From: Holophagae bacterium | GTDB lineage: Bacteria; Acidobacteriota; Holophagae; Acanthopleuribacterales; Acanthopleuribacteraceae | DNA: 64,000 nucleotides | Direction: 5' to 3' | Assembly: GCA_029263455.1 (NCBI GenBank) | Contig: JAJCXM010000007.1 | Span: 62,001-126,000, forward strand | Part shown: piece by piece, positions 20,411-28,965 of the stretch | Layout: every line of letters starts with the position of its first letter | Position numbering within the stretch: the first letter of the stretch is position 1 | Notes under the pieces: generated by a model | The model's input: only the letters and a program-made list of their open reading frames with translations | Database searches by the model: none | What the model was told of the DNA's origin: nothing | Made by a program: the position numbers and the translations under genes

Positions 20411-23182
20411 TTAATTGGAACCCGGCTGGCGAGTTGCGTCAAGTGAGACATAGAGTTGATTGAGGTCTGGATCGCTCAGACCACTCTGCTTCAACTGAGG
20501 GATTAAGGCTTTGGCTTGTTGGCTATGTCCTAGAAGAAAGTGGACTTTAGCGCCTAAGGCAATTTCCTGTATTGATAAGGGACGGTCTGTTGGGAGCCTC
20601 GATGCAACGATTTCCCACTGGCGTGTTGCGAATTGAGAATCACCTCGACTTTGGGCCAGTCGACCCTTCAAAAAGTGCCATTCTTGTGAAAGTTGAAGAG
20701 CAAGAGCCGGCACCTGTGTTTGCATGGCGTTAAGTGTAGAATCGCATTCTAACAAACGATTCTGGCTGAGATAGAGTTCAGCCAAGGCTATTGAGATTTG
20801 AGGCCAAATATTTGCATCCGTCAAAGTCCAACGGTGCTCGTAAAGCTCGCAAAGCACTGATTCAGCTCGTTCCACGTCACCCCAGCAAAAGAGTGTCTTG
20901 GCCCATGCCAGTTTTGTTTGATCTGCCTTGATTTGCATATTTATGCGGGCTCGAATTTCAAGAGCACGGTCAAATAACTCGAGTGCGCGGCCATAATGAC
21001 CGAGTGAGTGTTCGTTGATCGCTTGCTCATGTATGGCATCTGCCAAATATTCATGGTCAATGCCAAACGAACGTTCGACAATCTGGACTACTTGGTCAAG
21101 TAGGGGGGCAGCGGATTCAAAGTGACCTTGAACCTGCTTGACTTCGGCTAAACGAGAAAGAGTACGAGCCGTGTACGGATGATCCCAGCCGATGGTGTTT
21201 TCGTAAATGGATAGAGCCTGTAAAAAGTAGTCGGTCGCTTTAGCGGGATCGGAATTTGAGTGAACTAAACCCAGATTGTTTAAGCTGAAGGCAACCGAAG
21301 AGTTTTGCTTACCATGAAGTTTTGTCCGGATGATTAATGACTGCTCGTAATAGTGTTTTGCCAATTGGGACTCACCCTGATAGTGGTAGTTTCCAGCCAG
21401 AGCGTCCATGCAGTGGGCGATGTTGGGATTGTTGGGGTCTAATGTGGCCTGAACGATGGCCAAGGCCTTTTCCAAATAGGGCTGCGCCTCAGCATGCCGT
21501 TTCTGGAACAAAAACAGGGTACCAATATTCATCGTTACGGAAGCTACGTCTTCATCAAAAGGATCTAGTATCCGCTGGCGAATTTCTAAACATTCCTTAT
21601 AAAGGTCCTCTGCTTGCTCGAATTCGCCCTTGAATTGATGCGTGACGGCTAGCATTTCGAGGGTGTTGGAAAGATCAGCGGCAGAGTCTGAGCTTAACTT
21701 CCTCCGTTTCGTTAGAGAACGCTTCAGCGTTTCTGATGATTTATCGTATTCTCCGAGCGTGAAATAGACCTTGCCAATGGTGTGCTGAAGTGCCGCTTGC
21801 ACCTCTGGCTGATTGTCTAATTCGGTGGTCAATCGTTGTGCACCCTGGTCCAGAACCTCGCGAACGGTGAGGTCGCCACCTTTGGATTGGTCTGGATCGG
21901 CATTTTCGAAAAGATTGACCAAGAATTCTGAGATTGTGTGTGCTTTGTCTCGTTCGATCAGAATTCGTCGGTTTTGCAAGACAGTCGACACCGCGAATAT
22001 CGACAACATAACGACAAGCGCCGATAAGCTAGAAACCGCAAGCGTATTGCGCCTGACAAATTTTCGTAGCACGTACCAAAATGTGACTGGACGGGCTTTT
22101 ACGGGCATGCCCGTCAAATATCGTCCCAAGTCTTCAGACAATGCATTAACTGAACCGTAGCGTTGGTCTGGGTCAATTCTCAATGCCATCATAACGATAT
22201 TGTCGAGGTCACCTTTGATGGCTCTATGTCTGGTTTCTGCAAATTTACCCAACTCAGTATCAGGTGAGTTGAGTCGTTCCTTGTAAGCGTCGCTTGGCGG
22301 CGTTGATGTCGTGTTGTCGGCGAGGGATCCATCCAGTGAAGGCGTATCACCAGTAAGCAATTTATACAGAAGGATGCCAAGGGAGTATACGTCGCTCGCG
22401 GTTGTGATGGGTCGCCCATTTCGTTGCTCAGGACTCGAATATCTCAAAGTCATAGGGTGAAAGCTTGTTTGTGTTTGATCCTTGTCGTTGGGCTCGAGCA
22501 GTTTGGCAATCCCAAAATCCAAGAGTTTGGGTTCCCGTTCAGGGGTAACAAGGATGTTCGCCGGCTTGATGTCTCGATGCACGATCAGATTACGGTGCGC
22601 ATGATCTACCGCCACACAGACTTTCTGGAATAACCTAACCGTATCGCTGACTGACATAAGATTGGCCACATATTGGTCTATAGGAACGCCATCCACACAC
22701 TCCATGACGAAATAGGGATCACCACTTGGGGTGGAGCCTCCGTCGTATAGGCGTGCGATGTTCGGATGATCCAAACCCGCTAAAATTTTGGCTTCACTTT
22801 GGAAACGCTGAATGGAATCTTTAGACTGGACTCCAGGATTCAGTACTTTTATGGCAACATTGCGTTCAAAGGACCCATCAGTTCGCTGACCAAGATAAAC
22901 ACTGCCCATACCGCCGTGGCCCAAGAGTGAGCGAACCTCATAGGCGCCAAGCATTTGGCCCGGTTGTAGGGATCCATGTTCACCGTTGCTGTTACGGGAC
23001 GCAGCAGGACTTTCGAGAAAACTTTCCGAATTTGACCAGGCCGCAAGTAGATTCTCAACCGATTTGCGGACCTCCGTCTGCTCGCACGAATCCCTGAGGA
23101 GTTGGGCTCGGTTTTGCTCGGGAGCCTCTAGCAGTCGTTTTAAGAGTAGTTGCTCTCTTTGCCAATGAGTTTTCTCACCCAT
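20411..23182 (-). CDS. Transmembrane Ser/Thr protein kinase with C-terminal TPR repeats
   Basis: The 923 residues comprise a short helical N-terminal part, a Hanks-type kinase domain (about 80-360), one membrane helix (about 381-402) and a long TPR region (about 425-910). The kinase has the G-H-G-G-M-G-S-V loop, Lys112, His-Arg-Asp at 202-204, Asp-Phe-Gly at 222-224 and Ser-Pro-Glu at 250-252, so it should be active. The TPRs include kinesin-light-chain-like units and would lie on the other side of the membrane from the kinase, sensing or docking a partner. The gene is directly upstream of the ECF sigma factor, so that factor is a likely substrate. Such kinase/ECF pairs are frequent in Acidobacteriota. 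Confidence 0.93.
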   Translation of the reverse strand: MGEKTHWQREQLLLKRLLEAPEQNRAQLLRDSCEQTEVRKSVENLLAAWSNSESFLESPAASRNSNGEHGSLQPGQMLGAYEVRSLLGHGGMGSVYLGQRTDGSFERNVAIKVLNPGVQSKDSIQRFQSEAKILAGLDHPNIARLYDGGSTPSGDPYFVMECVDGVPIDQYVANLMSVSDTVRLFQKVCVAVDHAHRNLIVHRDIKPANILVTPEREPKLLDFGIAKLLEPNDKDQTQTSFHPMTLRYSSPEQRNGRPITTASDVYSLGILLYKLLTGDTPSLDGSLADNTTSTPPSDAYKERLNSPDTELGKFAETRHRAIKGDLDNIVMMALRIDPDQRYGSVNALSEDLGRYLTGMPVKARPVTFWYVLRKFVRRNTLAVSSLSALVVMLSIFAVSTVLQNRRILIERDKAHTISEFLVNLFENADPDQSKGGDLTVREVLDQGAQRLTTELDNQPEVQAALQHTIGKVYFTLGEYDKSSETLKRSLTKRRKLSSDSAADLSNTLEMLAVTHQFKGEFEQAEDLYKECLEIRQRILDPFDEDVASVTMNIGTLFLFQKRHAEAQPYLEKALAIVQATLDPNNPNIAHCMDALAGNYHYQGESQLAKHYYEQSLIIRTKLHGKQNSSVAFSLNNLGLVHSNSDPAKATDYFLQALSIYENTIGWDHPYTARTLSRLAEVKQVQGHFESAAPLLDQVVQIVERSFGIDHEYLADAIHEQAINEHSLGHYGRALELFDRALEIRARINMQIKADQTKLAWAKTLFCWGDVERAESVLCELYEHRWTLTDANIWPQISIALAELYLSQNRLLECDSTLNAMQTQVPALALQLSQEWHFLKGRLAQSRGDSQFATRQWEIVASRLPTDRPLSIQEIALGAKVHFLLGHSQQAKALIPQLKQSGLSDPDLNQLYVSLDATRQPGSN

Positions 23183-23227
23183 ACATCCATCGCCTTTTTG
23201 GTCAGATCAAATAGACGCCCCGAAACC

Positions 23228-23233
23228 ATTATA
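23228..23233 (-). promoter_or_regulatory. Putative -10 of the kinase/sigma operon
   Basis: A perfect TATAAT on the minus strand lies 46 bases upstream of the kinase ATG. No good -35 hexamer is present at 16-18 bases, so an activator or another sigma factor may be needed. Confidence 0.35.
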
Positions 23234-23401
23234 GTAATCGAGGCAAAAACATTTTAGCAGGCAATTTGGGCCATGATGGACCCATTTCCAAATCGAATGG
23301 TGGGCGTGCCTGGTTCTATGCTCAGCTTTGGATAGGTAAATGCGTTTTTTTAACAAACGACGATCGCATGGTTTCACCAAGTTTTATTCACTTGGACTTG
23401 A

Positions 23402-23432
23402 TTGAACCCCGGTGCAACAATCCGCGTACAAT
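23402..23432 (+). promoter_or_regulatory. Putative promoter of the PP2C phosphatase gene
   Basis: TTGAAC (23402-23407) and TACAAT (23427-23432) are separated by 19 bases, a little long for a sigma-70 promoter. The start codon follows about 27 bases later, with a G-rich ribosome site (GGGGGA) just before it. Confidence 0.35.
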
Positions 23433-23458
23433 AGGATGGGTGCGAACGGAACGGGGGA

Positions 23459-24547
23459 ATGATGTCTAAAGGCAAGGGCTGGACAGGCCAGGGCGGTGAT
23501 CTCGTAAAAGGCGTGTCAAATCACTTGGCCCAGTCAACCTTTTCTCGCGAAATGAAGCGCGACTTTCATGAATCTATTGAGTACTACCTGGATAAACAAC
23601 AGAAAGCCAAATTAGCGACTTTAGGCAAGGCCAAACAGAGCATTTTCCTTACGCTGTGGCTTTTCAAGATCTTGTTCCTGCGGCTGTCGTTGGTGCGTCG
23701 CACACTATTCGTATTTGGGGTTGTTTTTGTCTTTATGGGCAAAGGCTATTACCGCGGTAGCCCTGTCTTCCTGGGTGGCTTGATTCTGGTTTGGCTTCTG
23801 CTGATTGAACTCAAAGATAAGTTATTTGCTAAGGAAGAGTTAGCGGAAGGTCATGCGGTTCAAGCTGCGCTCATGCCATCGTCCACGCCTGACGTTCCGG
23901 GATGGTCGGTTTGGTTATATACCGCTCCGGCCAATGATGTTGGCGGCGATCTAGTAGATCATATTTGTTTGGGTGAAGGCCGACACGGGATCGCTTTGGG
24001 CGATGTGGCTGGCAAAGGATTAAGTGCGGCTCTTTACATGGCTAAATTGCAATCCACACTTCGAGCTGTGGTAACCGACATGGCTGACCTTAAAGAGCTT
24101 GGTGAGAAAGTGAATCGTATTTTTTGTCGTGATACGCAAGCAAATCGTTTCGCGTCCATGATTTACGTCGAGCTAGATGAATCTAGCTCGGAGATCGCCT
24201 GGCTGAACGCGGGTCATTTGCCACCCTTGGTCATGAGAAACGGTCAACTGCAGGAAATGGACAATGGTGGTGCGGCCTTGGGGTTGTCGAAAGAGATGAC
24301 CTATCAGGCTCAATCTTTGACGTTGAGGAAGGGCGAATGGGCCATTTTCTATTCCGATGGCGTCACGGAGAGTTGCAATGAAGTCGGCGATTTTTTGGGT
24401 GATGAGCGTTTTAAGTCGCTACTGAGAGAGATTCCTCCCGGCAGCAGCCCACAGCTGGGAGCACATATCCTGGATCATTTGGCGAAATTCATCGGTCAAG
24501 CGCGTCTAAATGACGATATTTCACTAGCCATCATCCAACCAACCTAA
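23459..24547 (+). CDS. Membrane-bound SpoIIE-type PP2C protein phosphatase
   Basis: The 362-residue protein has a basic N-terminal part, two hydrophobic segments (about 81-94 and 102-117) and a C-terminal SpoIIE/PP2C domain (about 130-360). Visible metal-site motifs are N-D-V-G-G-D-L near 159 and G-D-V-A-G-K-G at 181-187, with Y-S-D-G-V-T-E and the closing L-N-D-D-I-S-L. The family removes phosphate from Ser/Thr, typically from STAS anti-sigma antagonists. It is transcribed divergently from the kinase/ECF operon. It could oppose that kinase, or act on the STAS protein at 40576-40914. ATG 23459 and 23462 are both possible starts. Confidence 0.9.
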   Translation: MMSKGKGWTGQGGDLVKGVSNHLAQSTFSREMKRDFHESIEYYLDKQQKAKLATLGKAKQSIFLTLWLFKILFLRLSLVRRTLFVFGVVFVFMGKGYYRGSPVFLGGLILVWLLLIELKDKLFAKEELAEGHAVQAALMPSSTPDVPGWSVWLYTAPANDVGGDLVDHICLGEGRHGIALGDVAGKGLSAALYMAKLQSTLRAVVTDMADLKELGEKVNRIFCRDTQANRFASMIYVELDESSSEIAWLNAGHLPPLVMRNGQLQEMDNGGAALGLSKEMTYQAQSLTLRKGEWAIFYSDGVTESCNEVGDFLGDERFKSLLREIPPGSSPQLGAHILDHLAKFIGQARLNDDISLAIIQPT

Positions 24548-24713
24548 AACCAAATGCAGTACGAAGGGACGAAACGGTTGAGGTGATTAAATCTTCGGTC
24601 GATCACAAAGGTGCTTGTAATACAAACAATGTCAGTGGCGAAATTTGGCAAACCCGCAGGCAAACTATTCTCTCTTGATCTCCGTCTGAATAGAAAACAG
24701 CGGAGCTAAATTC

Positions 24714-26864
24714 ATGATTGTTTATGCATTTGCGTGCATGTTCCTATTCCAACAGGTGCCATCCACTGAAGAGACCATCCTTGTGGACGGCCGGCTTGAT
24801 GAGCCTATTTGGGCAACGGCCAAACAAATATCTGTCACCCACGAATGGTTTCCTGGCGATAACCTGCCTGCTCCTGTGGAAACCATATGTTTGATCACCT
24901 ATAATGAACGTTTCTTGTATGTCGCTTTTCGCGCTTTTGATCCTAACCCCGCGCAGATCCGCGCTCACTTGGCAGATAGAGACGTACCTATCAGCGATGA
25001 CAATGTGGGCATACAAATCGATACGTTTAATGACCGCAGACGAGCATACCAGTTTCGAGTGAATGCGCTGGGTGTACAAATGGATGCCTTTAACGACGAC
25101 ATCACGGGCAGTGAAGATTGGTCGTGGGATGCTATCTGGGATGCGGCAGGCGCCATATGGGATTGGGGTTATTCGGTTGAAATGGCGATCCCATTCAAAC
25201 AGTTACGATTTCCCAGAGGTGAGAGCGAACTTACTTGGGGCGTGATGGCCATCCGTGATTATCCGCGTAACGTGGAACATCGTTTACGTTCTTTTGCCAA
25301 TGACCGCGATCGTGAATGCGTGGTATGTCAGTTTCCCGAGGTTGGGGGATTCCATAATATTAAACCGGGTCGCAATTTGGAAATCACGCCCACGGCCACG
25401 ACGGGTCGAACCGAGATACGCAATGAATTACCTGATGGCGGATTCCAGACGGGTGATGAAGAAACGGAATTCGGCCTCTCGGCGCGCTGGGGCATATCAC
25501 CCAACACGTCGATGCAGGGCACCCTTAATCCTGATTTTGCCCAGGTAGAGGCCGATGCCGCCCAGTTGAATGTCAACGAGCGATTTGCACTCTATTTCCC
25601 GGAAAAGCGACCCTTTTTTCAGGAAGGTTCTGAGTTTTTTGATACGCCAGTACCCGCCGTTTTCACACGATCCATTATTCAACCTCGATACGGCCTCAAA
25701 TTTACCGGTAAAGAAGGAAAACAAGCCTATGGTGTGCTTTTTGCCGAGGACCGCTTCAATCAAATTATTCGACCTGGTTATGAATCTTCGTCCACGCATT
25801 TTAGTGAGGAAAAGGCGACAACCGGTGTCGTTCGTTGGCGAACGGACCTTGGAGAGCAATCGAGCCTTGGTTTGTTGGCCACTTACCGCGACGCCGACGA
25901 CTATCACAATATGACCTATGGAGTTGACGGTTCATGGCAGGTGAGCGAAGCAGACACGATTCGTTATCAATTGATTGCATCAAGTACGGATGATGGACTT
26001 GGCATTGACACACAGAGTGGCAGTGCTAGTGATGTGTCTTACCGACATCGAAGTCGGAATTGGGTCTGGTCGGCATCCACGGAACACCGCGACCGCGGAT
26101 TCAGGGCTGATGCCGGATTCATATCTCAGGTAGATTATCGTTTTGCAAGGGCAGGAATCAGTCGTGTCTTGTGGGGTGGAAGCCAAACTTGGTTTCGCAA
26201 ACTCTGGTTCAACTTTGGGGCCGACTACACGCAGAATACGGATGGCAGTATTCAAGAGAATGGCCAGGATATTGGATTAGAGTATGAGGGCCCGATGCAG
26301 TCCTATGTGAGTGTTAATTTGGCCCCGAACCGTGAGCACTATGAGGGTGTCGACTATAAACATTTCCGGCAGAGCCTGTATGTTTCCATGCGGCCAAGTG
26401 GCGCGCTCTCGTGGGGTATGTCAATGAATAGAGGCGAAACTATTGATGTGGTCAACGCTCAATCAGCCGACTTCTTGACCCTAAACCCTTCGCTTCAATG
26501 GAGTATCGGTCGTCATGTGAGGTGGGACTTGGAGTACGTGCGCCAAAAATTCGAAGTCGATGCGGGACGCTTATTTCGTGTCCAATTGGTAGAGAGTCAT
26601 TTTTTGGTTCATCTAAATTTACGCACGCTCGTTCGCGCTATAGTTCAATACCGAGAAGTTAACCGCGATCAGGATCTTTATACAGGTGATGTAAACGCTA
26701 ACAGCCAAGACCTATTCACGCAGCTATTGTTTTCGTACAAGATCAATGCTCAAACCTTATTGTTAGCAGGCTATTCGGACAATTATGAAGGCAACGATCG
26801 CTATGATTTAACTCAAGCTCAGCGCTCTTACTATTTGAAGATCGGCTACGCTTGGATTCCTTAA
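24714..26864 (+). CDS. DUF5916 protein with N-terminal CBM9-like domain
   Basis: The 716-residue protein starts with a short signal sequence. A CBM9-like carbohydrate-binding domain (about 20-190) follows, with the typical V-D-G-R-L-D-E-P-I-W opening. A DUF5916 region, predicted to be an outer-membrane beta-barrel, runs to the C-terminus and is rich in alternating aromatic and polar strands. GGAG lies 8 bases before the ATG. Family members are common in Acidobacteriota and Bacteroidota; their substrate is unknown. It stands alone and ends before a clear terminator. Confidence 0.88.
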   Translation: MIVYAFACMFLFQQVPSTEETILVDGRLDEPIWATAKQISVTHEWFPGDNLPAPVETICLITYNERFLYVAFRAFDPNPAQIRAHLADRDVPISDDNVGIQIDTFNDRRRAYQFRVNALGVQMDAFNDDITGSEDWSWDAIWDAAGAIWDWGYSVEMAIPFKQLRFPRGESELTWGVMAIRDYPRNVEHRLRSFANDRDRECVVCQFPEVGGFHNIKPGRNLEITPTATTGRTEIRNELPDGGFQTGDEETEFGLSARWGISPNTSMQGTLNPDFAQVEADAAQLNVNERFALYFPEKRPFFQEGSEFFDTPVPAVFTRSIIQPRYGLKFTGKEGKQAYGVLFAEDRFNQIIRPGYESSSTHFSEEKATTGVVRWRTDLGEQSSLGLLATYRDADDYHNMTYGVDGSWQVSEADTIRYQLIASSTDDGLGIDTQSGSASDVSYRHRSRNWVWSASTEHRDRGFRADAGFISQVDYRFARAGISRVLWGGSQTWFRKLWFNFGADYTQNTDGSIQENGQDIGLEYEGPMQSYVSVNLAPNREHYEGVDYKHFRQSLYVSMRPSGALSWGMSMNRGETIDVVNAQSADFLTLNPSLQWSIGRHVRWDLEYVRQKFEVDAGRLFRVQLVESHFLVHLNLRTLVRAIVQYREVNRDQDLYTGDVNANSQDLFTQLLFSYKINAQTLLLAGYSDNYEGNDRYDLTQAQRSYYLKIGYAWIP

Positions 26865-26971
26865 CTACCTCTAAACACCAAATTTATTAACGCTGCTGGA
26901 CGCCAATCAATTGACTGATGCGAACTCATTTTACAATTCCCTTGTTGCTCGCTTTGGGTTCACCTAGGATT

Positions 26972-27004
26972 GGAGAGCAAATTTGGAAATATGCTCTCCT
27001 TTTT
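26972..27004 (+). terminator. Rho-independent terminator
   Basis: An 8-base perfect stem (26972-26979 with 26992-26999, GGAGAGCA/TGCTCTCC) and a 12-base loop are followed directly by TTTTT. It lies about 110 bases after the DUF5916 gene and separates it from the next gene. Confidence 0.75.
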
Positions 27005-27055
27005 CTGCATTGATAAATGTGCATTAGAGCGTGATTCAGCTTTCAGAGGTGATTC

Positions 27056-28756
27056 GTGGATTTCTTAATAGGACTAAGGGTTTCATTTGTTTATCTATTG
27101 GGCTTCGGTGTTTTTGCTCAGTCTTGGTACGATGGCCCACAAGTACTGACAAATCCTGAGGTGAGTGATCCGGTAATACCGTTCGTTTTGGACGTGGACC
27201 TGTCACAAATTGCGCTCGCACCAGCCTGGAAACCAGGTGATCCAATAAAAGAAATTCCAAGACGTTCCTATGGTGAACCAAATGATGACTATGTAGAGCC
27301 GCATCAGTTGGATCCCTTGTTAGAGCTTCAATCTGCTGTTACGACACGGGGTGGAACGGCCTTCAGCACACCCATTCTCAACATCGATGGACAGGGCTTT
27401 TCTGGCGTTAATCCTCCAGACACGACCGGAGACGTAGGTCTCAATTATTTTATTCAAGCCATTAACGACTCATTGGCTACAAAATACATTATTTACAACA
27501 AAGCCGATGGCTCCATAGCAGTCGGCCCGATTTCGTTTAATAGCATATCCGGATTTTGCGGTGGGGGCGGAGATCCCATCGTCATGTACGATGAAGCGGC
27601 CGATCGTTGGTTCTTAGCCGAGTTTGGAATAGGAAATGCCGTTTGTGTTTTGATTTCGCAAACGGCGGATCCCATTGCTGGTGGTTGGTTCGCTTACAGC
27701 TTCTCTGCACCGAGTCTTCCTGACTACCCCAAATTCGGGGTTTGGAATAATGCGTACGTGATGACGTCTAACGAAAGTGGGCCATCACCTATCTATGCGT
27801 TTGATAGGACAGCCATGCTCGCTGGCGCGGCAGCTACGTCACAAAGATTCACCGTACCCGACATGGATGGCTTCACCGTGTTCCAAGCGCTGACCCCCGC
27901 AGATTCAGATGGGGACGCGCCACCTCCCGGAACACCTGCCTACATCATGCGTCACCGTGATGATGAAGCACATAATTCTGGATCTAACGATCCCAGTCAG
28001 GATTTCTTAGAACTTTACGAATTCAGCATTGACTGGGTGACACCAGCCAACTCGACACTGGTCGGCCCCATGAATATTGCCGTGACCGAATTTGATTCGT
28101 CACTTTGCGGACTCACATCGTTTTCGTGTTTCCAGCAGCCTTCGGGTCCCTTACTTGACCCTCTACGTGAGATCATTATGTTCCGATTGGTGTACCGCAA
28201 TTTCGGAACGCATGAAGTCCTGCTTGGAAACTTCGTGACCGATGTGGATGGTAACAACACGGGTGGCGTACGTTGGTTCGAATTACGCAAGACTGTCGCA
28301 AGAGGGCCCGGCGCTTGGTCTTTGTACCAGGAAGGCACATACGCGCCCGATAGTGAAAATCGCTGGATGGGCAGCATCGCCATGGACGAAAGTGGCAATA
28401 TCGCTTTGGGATACAACGTAACCAGCAGTACCGTCAATCCTGGTTTGCGCTACGTGGGTCGCTTAGCAAGTGACCCCTTGGGAACCATGCCGCAAGGCGA
28501 GAACCCCATGATCGAGGGCACGGCATCAAACGGCTCAAATCGTTACGGCGACTACGCACAGATGAATATTGACCCTGCAGATGGCTGTACGTTTTGGTTC
28601 ACGGGCGAATACAACTCGAGTTCCACATGGTCGACCCGCATTGCTTCATTTCGGTTCGATGCATGTGAATCAACAGGATGCCCGGCTGACTTCAGCGGTT
28701 GGCCTATCACTTCCTTACTTGATCTGGTGAATTGCGTCACTTCAGGCGATTTGTAG
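27056..28756 (+). CDS. Secreted protein of unknown function with Cys-bearing C-terminal tag
   Basis: The 566-residue product begins at a GTG with GAGGTG 5 bases upstream. The N-terminus is a signal peptide ending near F-A-Q-S. The middle contains the P-P-D-T-T-G-D-V-G motif and several paired Cys (C-G-G-G-G-D, S-L-C-G-L-T-S-F-S-C), with repeating strand-like segments that could form a propeller. I recognise it only as a widespread extracellular family without known function. The last 25 residues (C-P-A-D-F-S-G-W then L-L-D-L-V-N-C) resemble the C-P-A-D-x-N-G-D-G dockerin-like C-terminal tags of large secreted bacterial proteins, though the calcium loop is degenerate. The gene is followed by a 13-base hairpin. 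Confidence 0.8.
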   Translation: MDFLIGLRVSFVYLLGFGVFAQSWYDGPQVLTNPEVSDPVIPFVLDVDLSQIALAPAWKPGDPIKEIPRRSYGEPNDDYVEPHQLDPLLELQSAVTTRGGTAFSTPILNIDGQGFSGVNPPDTTGDVGLNYFIQAINDSLATKYIIYNKADGSIAVGPISFNSISGFCGGGGDPIVMYDEAADRWFLAEFGIGNAVCVLISQTADPIAGGWFAYSFSAPSLPDYPKFGVWNNAYVMTSNESGPSPIYAFDRTAMLAGAAATSQRFTVPDMDGFTVFQALTPADSDGDAPPPGTPAYIMRHRDDEAHNSGSNDPSQDFLELYEFSIDWVTPANSTLVGPMNIAVTEFDSSLCGLTSFSCFQQPSGPLLDPLREIIMFRLVYRNFGTHEVLLGNFVTDVDGNNTGGVRWFELRKTVARGPGAWSLYQEGTYAPDSENRWMGSIAMDESGNIALGYNVTSSTVNPGLRYVGRLASDPLGTMPQGENPMIEGTASNGSNRYGDYAQMNIDPADGCTFWFTGEYNSSSTWSTRIASFRFDACESTGCPADFSGWPITSLLDLVNCVTSGDL

Positions 28757-28761
28757 GTCAG

Positions 28762-28794
28762 CGCTCAAGCTTGCGTCAACGGCAAGCTTGAGCG
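28762..28794 (+). terminator. Strong hairpin after the secreted-protein gene
   Basis: A 13-base perfect inverted repeat (28762-28774 with 28782-28794, CGCTCAAGCTTGC) with a 7-base loop begins 6 bases after the stop codon. No U-tract follows, so it may act as a Rho-linked terminator or an mRNA 3' stabiliser. Confidence 0.55.
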
Positions 28795-28869
28795 ACCACT
28801 TTACATCGTCATACAGTCCTGAACCTTATTTGTAATAAAAATGTAAATTGTCATGTCAGGGTGCTAATT

Positions 28870-28902
28870 GCCATTCTAAAATGGCTTGATTGTCCCTATA
28901 AT
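28870..28902 (+). promoter_or_regulatory. Promoter -10 with adjacent inverted repeat
   Basis: TATAAT lies at 28897-28902. Just upstream is a perfect 6-base inverted repeat, GCCATT-CTAA-AATGGC (28870-28885), where the -35 element would be. This could be an operator. The -10 position rules out the upstream ATG at 28861 as the start of the barrel gene. Confidence 0.45.
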
Positions 28903-28965
28903 GCGACTGCGTCTCATCCTCATACCCGAGGTGTTTGGGGCAAAATGAGATTAGCGGGGATCCGT

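Noticed and set aside
28861-28965. Upstream start of the barrel protein at 28861
   Set aside because: A TATAAT at 28897-28902 lies downstream of it, and the signal peptide begins only at 28966.
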